NCBI GenBank assembly: GCA_018105865.1
Contig: CM030849.1
Coordinates: forward strand, 248,001-312,000
DNA: 64,000 nt
Direction: 5' to 3'
DNA from: Metaphire vulgaris
Lineage: Eukaryota; Annelida; Clitellata; Crassiclitellata; Megascolecidae
The translations under genes and the position numbers were made by a program. The notes under the pieces were generated by a model that made no database searches, was not told the origin of the DNA, and saw nothing but the letters and a program-made list of their open reading frames with translations. This document shows positions 48,691 to 58,145 of this stretch, one piece after another (within the stretch, counting starts at the first letter, position 1; every line of letters begins with the position of its first letter).

Positions 48691-49687
48691 AACCTGGCAT
48701 CAAAAACAAATCAAGGAGCAGCTCTGAAGAGGCGAACACAAGAATCTTTTGGTCAAAAGAATCAAAAAACAGCTTAAAACAGTTTCAATCAAAAGGAAGT
48801 CAGTTTGGAAGGCATTTAAGACAAATGTTCCTGAAATTATACACAATAATAAGACTTTGGAGGATGGAGGAGATTCTAAGAAAATGAAGAATGCGGTGGT
48901 CTTGGACAAGTACAGAAAACAACTGAATTCCAAAACAGGCAATGGATTGGCTGCCAGAAAACAGCAAAAGAAAGAGAGGCAGACCAAGAATAACATGGAA
49001 GAAAACAGTAGAACAACAACTGATGCATATGTGTCTGTCATGTCGCCATGCTACGGTGCTATAGAAGTTATCCAGAACCATAACCATAACCATGGAGCAA
49101 GGTCCAAGATTTGGCCAAAGACTGATGCAAATGGAGAACATTCTGTGCTGCCCGATGTGCTTCCAGCATGAGAATGCACTAAGATCTAAGTATGAATAAG
49201 TAGTTATAAGACTTAAATGCAGATCAAGTAACTTCCTATCAAGTGACTCTAAAGCTGGGAGTGCCTCTGAGTAGAACTATAAGAGGTGCTATAAAAGCCC
49301 CTCATTACGTTACTTTACATTAAAAACAAATCCAAAAGAAACTGAGACTAAAGTATCAATGGACAGCATATCTGGAAACGTCACCTTAGATATCAGGTAA
49401 GTATACTAGGACAGGTAAGTATACTAGGACAGGTAAGTATACTAGGGCATGAGTCAAACTAAAATTTCCAACCATTTTCTGACTATCACATTCACAACCG
49501 TCCACAGACAGAAATGACAGCACTTGAGTGAAATAGAGAGTGCGGCCAGAACATCTGTCTCTGACCTCAAGTACACCACTGCTCACTCACCCACGAGTTC
49601 TATGATTGGCTCCAATTCGGCGGAGATGTCAGACACGTAGAGTTCTTCATCTGTCGGGTCGCCGTCGCCATCCTGTTTGGTCTCCAT
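40001..49687 (-). CDS. Unrecognised coiled-coil protein
   Basis: Exons in order: 49591-49687 (ATG at 49687, METKQDGDGDPTDEEL), 44787-44869, about 44372-44488, 43693-43818, about 43124-43185, 42917-43084, 42431-42505, 42110-42303, 41392-41532, 41110-41265, 40534-40661 and 40001-40413 (stop). The total is about 480 residues. Phases agree at most junctions. The third exon ends in frame only with a GC donor (GAG|GCACGG) or a weak GT, and the 43124-43185 exon does not fit cleanly. The N-terminal two thirds are heptad-rich and charged (LEQLRMVELQLAETEHRL, LQELLESKEAEMTKAEKSKL). The C-terminal part is Ser/Gly-rich with the conserved-looking SDLDMALDRLRFLQHWKRM and a run of Asp and Glu. Centrosomal, cytoskeletal and motor-adaptor proteins often look like this, but I cannot place the family. 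The first intron is 4.7 kb and full of repeats. Confidence 0.6.
40741..40872. mobile_element. MITE, same family as 20592
   Basis: Starts GGGCTCATCCATATAGTACA after TAA and contains the shared TTTGCACACCGCACATATGC and CTCCTAAATCCACCCC. The right end is degenerate. It lies in an intron of the coiled-coil gene. Confidence 0.6.
42590..42850 (+). mobile_element. LINE 3' end relic with (GAT)n tail
   Basis: Reads GGACATCGAATGAGAGGC...GTGACCTTGAAGAACTTGGC and ends with a GAT/ATG microsatellite (42828-42850). Many LINEs end in such a coding tail plus simple repeat. A related tail (AAGACATCGAATGACCTTGG) is at 60090. Confidence 0.5.
43459..43526. repeat. (CAT)n microsatellite
   Basis: About 22 CAT units in an intron of the coiled-coil gene. 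A similar run is at 48650-48690. Confidence 0.95.
45560..45660. repeat. Tandem pair, ~48-bp unit with inner palindrome
   Basis: Two copies of ACCAGTCACTTGCAYGACAA followed by GTCRTGCCAAGTCATGTG and AAAGAG. The centre CTTGCATGACAAGTCATG can fold back on itself. Confidence 0.7.
46430..46690. repeat. Three tandem ~90-bp units
   Basis: Each unit contains CATGAATATTAATTAGATTA, a stretch like ACATGGTTCAAAARGTAAAC, and AATGAATATTYATRA. They lie in the large first intron of the coiled-coil gene. Confidence 0.7.
46980..47497 (+). mobile_element. Possible retroelement with (GAT)n tail
   Basis: A GC-richer block than its surroundings ends with GAT units and contains two related stretches (CTCGCTATTGCCGCTGAAGA / CCAGCTATTGCCACCAATGG). 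Both strands hold ORFs of about 100 codons with no recognised domain. Composition and tail suggest a retroelement relic. Confidence 0.35.
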
Positions 49688-50765
49688 CGGCAAAATCAGG
49701 CGGCCAAAGATTCGGTCTCTACAGAAACATTCAAAATTAATAACTTCAACTGCACATGAATCTTACTATGACAGATTGCAATGAGGACTTTTTCAATAAA
49801 CTTTGAAATGACATAAAAATATGATTTTTAGCCAATATCAACAAAAATCTCCCCAATGAATTGTTTTCCAGTCTATTTCCAAATGCACCTGTCATTTTCA
49901 TAATCTCTCCAGGTTCCCCCTCTCTCTTTCTCTTTTGTTGATTATTTGCTTCTTTAGCTGTCTTAAGCCAAACATCAGTGTGGCTTCACTTATTGCTGAA
50001 ACATAACTAATTAACATCCATTAATCAGTCAAGTTTACATTTTCGTTTGATGTGTTATGTTAATTGGACTGCAGGTCTTAATAGCAACTTGATAATTGGT
50101 CAAGAACGTGCCCTGAAAGTCATTCAAATGGATAAAATGCAGTTTACCGCGTAGTCAACATGTTTCACTCATAGCCTGGGTATTACTAAGTTATGAATCA
50201 CTAACTTCTAACAAGTGACGCATCATACTACAAAAGCTGTCCTGTAAAATTAAACCCTGTGACAGAAATTAATTTTAAAATGCATCGTATATTTCAAATC
50301 TGACATTTTTATCACAAATATAACATACACGGCCTTTGATCCATGATCTTTGATACATGATCTTTGATTGTTTACAACAAATAATTGATAAAGTAACACA
50401 ATAATACTGGCTTTGAAGTGATTTAGTAAGATTTCTCCTGTGATGAAAGCAACTTGGTTAATTGCTCTCATACAAAATCGAGAGTAAGATTATAAAAGCG
50501 CTATATAAATCGCGGTTGATCTGACGCCGTAGGGTGTAGTAGGAAGAGAGTAGATCACCTTAGACCTTCGCCCGTCTTCGGCCGTCCTCTTCAGGGCCAA
50601 AGACGCCCTTCGACCGCGAACCACGAACGATCGGTCGATCTCAACCGATGAACGATTTCGTTCTTTAAACAAGAAATGTTCAAATGATTCAACCTTAGAA
50701 AACTTAGCCAGGCAGTCTATAAGACGGGAGCGATCACTTAACGCATATCCTAAATGCCATTATGC

Positions 50766-50768
<3 letters not shown>

Positions 50769-50842
<74 letters not shown>
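50769..50842. repeat. (TA)n microsatellite
   Basis: About 36 perfect TA units. Confidence 0.95.
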
Positions 50843-50847
<5 letters not shown>

Positions 50848-51068
50848 GAGCATCCACACGCTAGATGTCGATAGTATCGATTTATAACCCGCCGATATTC
50901 TGTTCATCGACAAAAAATATCAGTGTTATCACGGATATTAATTTTATTCAGCAGTACATTGTAATAATAGTTGTAGCTGTTCACAAGATATTTCGTTTTT
51001 AAAATTTTCCGAAAGACGAAAGGTAGTTCGAGAGAAAGACTACATCAAACATTTTTATTTGTCTAAAT

Positions 51069-51385
51069 CAGCGGTTCTCAACCTTTATAGTACCGCGACC
51101 CTTTTTTCAATTCCCATGATGTAACCAGGCCCGCCGAGAAAATTCGGGCCCTGCAGAATACAATTTCTTGGCGACCTTTTTCTTTTTGCTTGTCAGCCTT
51201 TTTACATCTTAAAATTAGCTGATGACCTTTTTTGCTCATCAGCATTTTTCCATGTTAAAATGAGTAAATTTTGCGCAATAACAATAAAAGGGACAACCCT
51301 ATATTTCTGAAGGTCTCCGGCGACCCCCTGGCAAATCGTCATTCGACCCCCTTGGGGGTCGCGACCCACAGGTTGAGAACCGCTG
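51069..51385. mobile_element. hAT-type miniature element, 8-bp duplication gtctaaat
   Basis: Left end CAGCGGTTCTCAACCTTTAT and right end ACAGGTTGAGAACCGCTG are inverted. gtctaaat is repeated exactly at 51061-51068 and 51386-51393. It is 317 bp long with no ORF of note. Confidence 0.9.
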
Positions 51386-51685
51386 GTCTAAATAATATAC
51401 TGGTACGTAATGCGTGTCGACCTGCGAAATTTTGAAAGGGTCTTTAGTAAGGGTGTTTGAAAAGTGATAGGCAAATTGTATATTCTTAATTTCTTAGTAT
51501 GATTTAAAGTGGCTTAGAAGGACAACAAGAAATTACAATATCAACTTTTCATTCACCTAACTTTGGAGGTTTGGTTTGCCCCTCCCAATATTCTAAGTGG
51601 ATCGGCGCCTGTGACAATAATCCCACCTTAGAATGCAAAAAAATGTGAAAAGGTTGCTTGGCCGCTGGAACGGTAGTGTCAGACT

Positions 51686-52473
51686 TAGGGATGTGAGTTA
51701 GGAAAATTCCGGAAATTTCCTCTGGAAATTTCCGGAAATTTCCGGAAATTTCTGAGGTACTTTTCCGGAAAGGAAAAGTTGATTATTAATGTTATTTATT
51801 ATAATTATTATTACTGTTTATTATTAGGATTTATTACTATTGATTACTATTACTGATATCTATTATTATTTTTTTATCATTATTACTATTTATAACTATT
51901 CATTTGTTGGGCATTTGTTAACAAGTTAACAACTGTCAGTATGGTAGCGCTATATAATGTCTGAGTCGGAAGTCGCAGAGAACCAGCTACCAGAGTACGC
52001 GACGCCGTTTTGCTGTCTGATTTGTTAAAACTATAATAAATCTCGATGTTCGGCGAAAAATTAACGAATTGTCACAAAACAAAACTAAACACTTGTTTAT
52101 TTTACGGTATTTACCCATAGTCTCACACTCTCGCCAGCACTCGATGCGACAAAATCGTGAATATTCATAAGGTGAAGCTGGTTCCCTGAGCAGCAAGTAG
52201 AATACTTAAATTGGCGGGATCTCGTTAAAATATCGGAGAACCCGTTTTCAACCAATTTTCCCCTATGTAAAATATATAATAAAACTTCGTTTTCTTAGCT
52301 GTGGGACCTGCGGTAATTAATTTTGTCCACTGCTGTCTGTTTACCTCTAAAAAAGAGAAGTTTTGAAGGCTTTTATAACTTTTCCGGAAGTATTCCGGAA
52401 ATTTCCGGAAATTTCCGGAATATTTCCGGAATATTTCCGGCCATTCTACTTTTCCGGAAAAGTTACATCCCTA
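51686..52473. mobile_element. hAT-type element with TTCCGGAAA arrays, 8-bp duplication gtcagact
   Basis: Ends TAGGGATGTGA and TTACATCCCTA are inverted. gtcagact is repeated exactly at 51678-51685 and 52474-52481. Just inside each end is a short array of TTCCGGAAATTTCCGG units, about 5 on the left and 6 on the right. There is no transposase. Confidence 0.85.
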
Positions 52474-52604
52474 GTCAGACTCAAAGCCATAGAAATCTAT
52501 GGTCAAAGCCTAGTGTGTCTGTCGCTTGGAGGTCTGTCGACTGTCGTCGTCGCGAAGCGGAAGTGCGGTCGGCGGGAGGGATGGGGTGAGGAGTAGGAAG
52601 AAAC

Positions 52605-54763
52605 ATGGCAGCGACGACGGCGGCGGCGACCGCGGCTTCGGCGACGGCACGTATCCAGCCGAAAAAACAGACCCTGGACGACGCGTACGCTCCGCCGGCG
52701 AACTTCCTCGAGATCGACGTCGTCAGCCCTGAGACGCACGGCGTCGGCAAGAAACGATACACCGATTACGAGATACGCATGAAGGTAAAACGGGGAAGAA
52801 CGCGCTCACACAGGACCCAAGGCACCGCCCCCTCTAATAATGCGCACTTGTTTGGCCCTCTGTGGGGCCTAAGGATTGGATCTTACATTATAGAAAAGGG
52901 CGATCGTGGACATTATTCGTGAAATAAGGTGATGTGGAGGTCTCAAGACACACTGCTTCGTTTCAAGATAGTTTCTAAACGTTTTGGTCTTGATCTAAGT
53001 ATAGTAGCCTCTTTTCTTGGTCTGTTTTGTACCGTGGCCTTCTGTTTTGGTCTTGATCTGTTTTGTGGCATCTGTTTTGGTCCTGATCTGTGTTCTGGTT
53101 TCTACTTTGGTCTTGATCTGTCTTGTGGTTTTTCTTTTGTTCTTGATCTGTCATGTGGACTTAAGTATTGATCTTGCAGCCTGCTGTCTTCGTGATTTTC
53201 TGTCGTGTGGCTAGATGCATTGGTTGCATTCTGTCTGGCAGCTTTCAGTTTTGGTCTGGTTCTCCGTCTTGTGATCTGCTGTTGTGGTCTTCACATTGGA
53301 CTTGCGGCATACGGTCTTGGTGTTGTTTTCTGTCATGCAGCCTGCTGTCTTGGTGTTTGTGTTGCCTGCTAGTGTCTTGGTCCCATCATTAGCAGAATAG
53401 ACATAACACAGTAAAAGAGTTAGTCTGGTTAATTTTGAATAGAAGGTATGAAACTGCACATAAATGGAATTTGTTAGACTATTGCCTATACTGACTGCCT
53501 AGTTTTCTCATTGAGTTAGGATAGTGTGTCAGTGCTGGGATTTTGGGGGTGATTTTTGTGGTTTTGAGGGGAATTCTCCTCCCCTATCAGGCCTGTATAA
53601 AACACTGACATTAACTGACTCTGTTCCATAAACATAGCTTTGAAATGTCGATGCATTATGACCTTGGGATCCTCAGTTTCTGTAATCCAGTCTTGGTTTC
53701 AATTCAGTTGCTTCATTGTTTTTGTTTGCAGACAAATTTACCAGTCTTCAAAGTAAAGGAGTCGAGCGTACGCCGACGGTACAGTGACTTCGATTGGCTG
53801 TCGGCAGAACTTGAACGCGACAGCAAGGTATTAAGTCAATCTCATCGGTGAATATTAAATAAAACAAAATTATTGCAATTGGAGATTTCATAATACCAGT
53901 AAAAAAGAGAGACTGAAACTTGTCTTTTCTCTTTATCTGGCCATCTAAAGTGTCTCAAGAATTAGAACTGTGTGAATTTAGACCTGACCACACATTAAAA
54001 GTCTACATTTTATTAAAGAAATAAGTGTGCAAGCAACACAAAAAGATTGTTAAGAGCTGCTATTATTGGTCTGATAATGTTTCAAAGCTAACATTGATGC
54101 CACACTGCTTCCTTGTCTCCAAGGATTTCACTTTAGACGTTTATAAACTTGTAGCTCTATGCAATGAAGACCATAAGATTATGAGACCATAAGTTGCATC
54201 CAAATTTAATGTAAATGACAATCTGGTCTGGGGCTTTTAGTTACAATTGTTTTTACATTTTGTTCAGATTGTGGTACCCCTCTGCCTGGCAAAGCATGGG
54301 GCCGACAACTACCATTCCGATCTGATGATGGGCTATTCGAAGAGGAGTTTATTGAGGACAGGCGGAAAGGATTGGAACAGTTCATCAACAAGTAGGAATT
54401 ACAGTCCTCTACTAGTACAATCTGTGTTACCTTAAGAGAGAGATTCAGAACCATTGGCTGTAGAGGGGTACACTATAACCAGGGTGCGATTTGTATGGGG
54501 AATTTTCCTTCCCACTGCCCAACTACATCCACACATTTTCTATGCCCCCCACTGCTCGTCATGTTCCCTCCCCCGTCAAACTGCTCCCGATCACAAATCG
54601 CACCCTGTTTATAACCAAGTGCGCAATATTGAAGGTGTACTGTATACTGTCTTGCAGAGTGGCTGGTCATCCTCTGGCTCAAAATGAACGATGTCTGCAC
54701 ATGTTTCTCTTAGAGCCAATCATCGACCGCAATTACGTTCCTGGGAAAGTCCGTATGACGTAA
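52605..54763 (+). CDS. SNX3: Sorting nexin 3/12 homologue (PX domain), one-base frameshift
   Basis: SNX3 binds phosphatidylinositol 3-phosphate on early endosomes through its PX domain and works with retromer in cargo recycling. Four exons: 52605-52784, 53732-53827, 54268-54391 and 54658-54763. Exon 1 gives LDDAYAPPANFLEIDVV. Exon 2 gives NLPVFKVKESSVRRRYSDF, with the PX phosphoinositide-binding RRYSDF. Exon 3 encodes the PLPGKAW..QLPFR and RKGLEQFINK parts. Exon 4 gives VAGHPLAQNERCLHMFL. The exon 3 sequence is 124 nt. The family frame requires 125, with five C residues at 54278-54281 where only four are present. As written, translation leaves the PX frame right after DSKIVVP and ends early. 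Every other part matches the family, so a sequencing or assembly error is most likely. An AATAAA at about 55098 could serve as the polyadenylation signal. Confidence 0.93.
52980..53175. repeat. Degenerate minisatellite in SNX3 intron 1
   Basis: About five imperfect units of 28-36 bp, each with TTTTGGTCTTGATCTG and a TGT/TGG-rich part. Confidence 0.7.
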
Positions 54764-55268
54764 ATTCGCACCTCAATTTCGTGCAATTTCGTGTGCCAGC
54801 ATTTGTTACTGACTTTTGATGCCGATCACATTCGTTGTATGAATTCATTATTTCAGTGTGTAGCTTTTTGTACAGTGGCTTTGTAGAGATCACGGAACCA
54901 GTCTGGCAATAGATAAACCATGTTCTTAAACCAGTTTATGTTTGAATGATTTGGTCAAATGTTTATGTTGAAAATGAGTGGGTAATCCTGTTTTGGGTTT
55001 ACTATGCACAGTAGCTGCTGAGTATTTAGTTTTAATGTTGTATTTCACAAATCTGTATATAAGCTAAACAGTCAGTGCAAGAACAAGTCGTATTTGCAAT
55101 AAATTCCTTTTAATTTCCATTAAATTATTTGAGGAAAATGCAAATTTTGATGCTACTAAGCTTATTTCATGTTAAGAAACTTCCCATCCAAACTTCATTT
55201 TGTTCTGCTCTTTGGTTTAAAATTTTACAACAAAATTAGTGATATTATTTGAAAGAATGTTTTGAATG

Positions 55269-55497
55269 CAGTGGCATAGCGAGGCAAAGTATCGCCTGGG
55301 ACGAGAAAAACAGTGCCACCTCCAATTCCGAAAATTCCTGAGAAGTAAAAAAACGTTATCAACTTCACTATAGTTCCTGACAAGCAAAAAAACATCGCAT
55401 CGTAAAAGTACAAAATTCAAAAATCTTGAAAATGCCGCCCCTAGAGCAAGTGCTGCCCGGGGCAGTTCGCCCCCACTGCCCCCTCGCTACGCCACTG
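55269..55497. mobile_element. hAT-type miniature element, 8-bp duplication tttgaatg
   Basis: Ends CAGTGGCATAGCGAGG and CCTCGCTACGCCACTG are inverted. tttgaatg is repeated exactly at 55261-55268 and 55498-55505. It is related to the element at 5126 by its CAGTGGCGTAGC-type ends. Confidence 0.9.
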
Positions 55498-55730
55498 TTT
55501 GAATGCAGAGCTGATTATCATGGACTGAACTTTAAATGGTCAAGTTCTGCTTTATAGACTGGTTCCATGCACCGATGCGCTTAACTCTTCTCTGTTATAC
55601 TTCACTGCAATCTGGATTTAGTGGGAATGCCATGTATGTGTATGGAACATTAGTCTGAAGGAAACTCTTACGAAAATAACCGATATGAAGGGTTCAACTG
55701 TGTTTTGTGAATGTTTGTGGTATGAAGTTA

Positions 55731-56312
55731 GGGGCTGTCCATTAATTATGTCACCAAATTAGGGGGGAGAGGTTTGAAAAAGTTTGACACTTGTTGACAG
55801 AGGGCAAGGGGGTCAAGAGAAGTTGACGTCAACAATTTCATTTTTTACAAATGATAAAAAATAGGAAATTTCATGGAATACTATTTATTAGCATTAGCAT
55901 TTCCTCCATAGTCTGTCTTGCTGTTTCCCTCTTGACTGATCTCTGGAATGACCTGGTCTTTTGCGGATGGATTTGAAGTACCATCGATTGATACCCTTGA
56001 GTATTAGAAATGGTGCTATGGAAGTGCATTATTATTATTATTATTACAACAACGGAAAAAGCCTGACAAGCAAAAATGGTCATCGCCACCACATTATGAC
56101 GCTTGATGAACAGAAGAAAGGAAAAAAGGTCTCATCGCTTCAAAAATAATAGCCTTGTAACTTTTTAGGGGGACCTGGCACTAGTCTTAGTGTGGGGTGG
56201 TGTCAAAAGTTTTTGTTATAAGTATAGGGGGGTCACTAAAAGTTGACAGTTGTTGACAAGGGGAGGGGTCAAAAATTGCCCAAAAATTATTGGCATAATT
56301 AGGGACAGCCCC
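55731..56312. mobile_element. MITE with GGGGCTGTCC ends, interrupted by a LINE tail
   Basis: Ends GGGGCTGTCCATTAATTATG and GCATAATTAGGGACAGCCCC are inverted. The halves share GTTGACA motifs. A LINE 3' tail (about 55895-56045, ending in ATT units) is inserted in it. GGGGCTGTCC-type ends occur in ISL2EU/Harbinger-like elements of other animals (from memory, not checked). Confidence 0.6.
55895..56045 (+). mobile_element. LINE 3' tail, intact join
   Basis: Reads CATTTCCTCCATAGTCTGTC through CTCTGGAATGACCTGGTCTT and ends in ATT units. It shows the uninterrupted form of the sequence that the 31065-37646 block split. Confidence 0.7.
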
Positions 56313-57270
56313 TTTTTAACATATCTTACAGATATGTTCAAATAGAGGGAAAATGTCAAAAGTAGTAGATATCGCAAGCCTTTGTATGTCTAGCCACTCA
56401 TTTTAAAGAAGCTGATTCATGATATTTCTGCCATATTAGGAACAAAACAACTGTAAAAGATGCCTGTCAAAGAAAGATCTGATAAAATTCTGTTGAGTTG
56501 TCATTTATCTGAGAATTCTGTGACATATCCACGAGACATAATAGAATATTTTGTATTGTGGTTTACAGAAGATTCAACTATACGTGGCAATCAATCATTG
56601 CATTGGGGGTCATTCCATGTAATCTGGAACAGCGTTATAAAGGTCATGTCTAAAATGTCTCCATAAACTTATTAGAAGTACCCTTAGATGGTTTACAATA
56701 AATAACTCTAAAGCCTCGCCTTCATATCTTCACTTAATTGGTCCTTCAAACACAGTGATGCAACAGTATGCAAAATGGGAAACTGAGGGAATTATGAACA
56801 TACAAAATGTAACCAAGTAGGCAAAGTGTAAACAGGGAGTAGCAATCAACGGTACCAAAATAGAAGCGCTATATGTGTTCACGAGAAATTACTTAAAGTT
56901 AGGTCACTGGCGCCACCTATGGACTGTTGCCCTCCGTAATTTATAAAATTATGCAATTCCAAATCTAAATCTAAACTACAAAAACCAAGAATGCTTTTAA
57001 AATTCTAATGTACAGTATTTGCAGAGAATAACCGCATCTTCCGCTAACCTATTTAAAAGAATTAGTTCATTAGCAGTATGGCTGCTATTCAATCGAAAAT
57101 ATACTATACTTCCCATCTGTTGATAGCTTGTAATAATTCATCTTCATAATTTTGTTAACATAGTGTTAACGAAAACTAAATTTGTTTATATCTATCCAAG
57201 TGACAAATGCCATTAATAATACCTATAAACAAGGCGTTGAGAAGGCCAGAATCCGTCTTGCTCTACCGTA

Positions 57271-57357
57271 GTCTCCGTGGCGCAATGGATAGCGCGTCGG
57301 ACTTCTAGTGGTGAAGATGCGATTCGGAGGTTGTGGGTTCGAGTCCCACCGGAGACG
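57271..57357 (+). tRNA. trnR-UCU: tRNA-Arg (anticodon TCT), with intron
   Basis: The acceptor stem GTCTCCG pairs with CGGAGAC, and the discriminator is G. The D arm is GCGCAATGGATAGCGC, the anticodon loop CTTCTA has TCT at 57304-57306, and the T arm is GTGGGTTCGAGTCCCAC. A 14-nt intron (57308-57321) lies after position 37, the canonical place. Introns are usual for eukaryotic tRNA-Arg(TCT). A pol III terminator (TTTTTTT) follows at about 57360. Confidence 0.97.
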
Positions 57358-57359
57358 AA

Positions 57360-57366
57360 TTTTTTT
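57360..57366 (+). terminator. Pol III terminator of tRNA-Arg
   Basis: T-run directly after the tRNA 3' end. Confidence 0.8.
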
Positions 57367-57454
57367 CATCACACAATACTTTTTATACGAAAATCTTCAT
57401 CCGAATTTGTACTAAAATTATTAATTCAATGGCGCAGCTATACAATGCATAGAG

Positions 57455-57842
57455 CAGTGGTTCTTAACCAAGGGGGTACTTGTACCCCTTGAGAGTACTT
57501 GAGGGGCGTGGTGGGTATGCAGAATGATCCGGAAATAGTCTGTTTTAAAGACTTTACTACAATGTACATTGTACACGGTAGAAATACTTTAGAAATGTGT
57601 ATTAACAAAATAGAAATTGTAAAAGAAAAATTCCATTTTCTGGCTTGTGCACAACCTGCGACAGAAGTACATTGCAGTTTATACTTTTTAAAAAATACAT
57701 TACGGAGCATAAACTTTTGTTTTCATATAAGGTACTGTAGGCTGTTAAAGTTTAACCAATGGAAGCACTATTGTTAGGGCGTACTTTGCCCTCTTACACT
57801 TGTTTCTGGGGTACGTAATCACAAAAAGATTAAGAACCACTG
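57455..57842. mobile_element. hAT-type miniature element, degenerate duplication
   Basis: Left end CAGTGGTTCTTAACC and right end TTAAGAACCACTG are inverted. The flanking 8-mers gcatagag and acatggga agree only in part, so it is older than the other hAT-type copies here. No transposase. Confidence 0.75.
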
Positions 57843-58145
57843 ACATGGGACAACACCCCATGGCATACCATATCCAAATGAGGACCTACCCGGAAAGGTC
57901 AATCAGGTCAATGGTCCAGAGAAACAACTACATGAAATGCCAAACAAAAAACCAAAATAGACTGCAAACTTTCCATGATCACAAAAGCATAGGTACAACA
58001 CTCTTGCTATCAACTTTAAAGATCAGTTTTAACGAAATACGCACGATTTTGTTTTCATTTCACGATTTCAGTCTCACAAGCAGACCATATCTAAAATCAT
58101 TCAGTCAGGCATAGAACATGCATCGTCCATTCTGCAGAACCAGCG

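Larger units (their letters stand above)
49688..52604. other. Divergent promoter region, coiled-coil gene and SNX3
   Basis: This gap separates two genes transcribed away from each other. It holds a long TA microsatellite (50769-50842), two hAT-type elements (51069-51385 and 51686-52473) and a GC-richer block just before the SNX3 ATG. Promoter motifs were not assigned. Confidence 0.5.
54764..57270. other. Gap between SNX3 and the tRNA gene
   Basis: Contains the SNX3 3' UTR with AATAAA near 55098, a hAT-type element at 55269-55497, and a larger MITE at 55731-56312 that is itself interrupted by a LINE tail. No other gene was found. Confidence 0.5.
57358..58145. other. Gap between tRNA gene and Polycomb-like gene
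   Basis: Mostly the hAT-type element at 57455-57842. The rest is the 3' flank of the Polycomb-like gene. Confidence 0.6.

Noticed and set aside
48749..49171. 140-codon Lys-rich plus-strand ORF
   Set aside because: No domain and AT-rich composition, inside an intron on the opposite strand. The start lies next to a CAT microsatellite. It may be part of an old repeat.
57271..57357. tRNA-like SINE instead of a tRNA gene
   Set aside because: All stems pair, the intron is at the canonical place and a T-run follows. This is a real tRNA gene.
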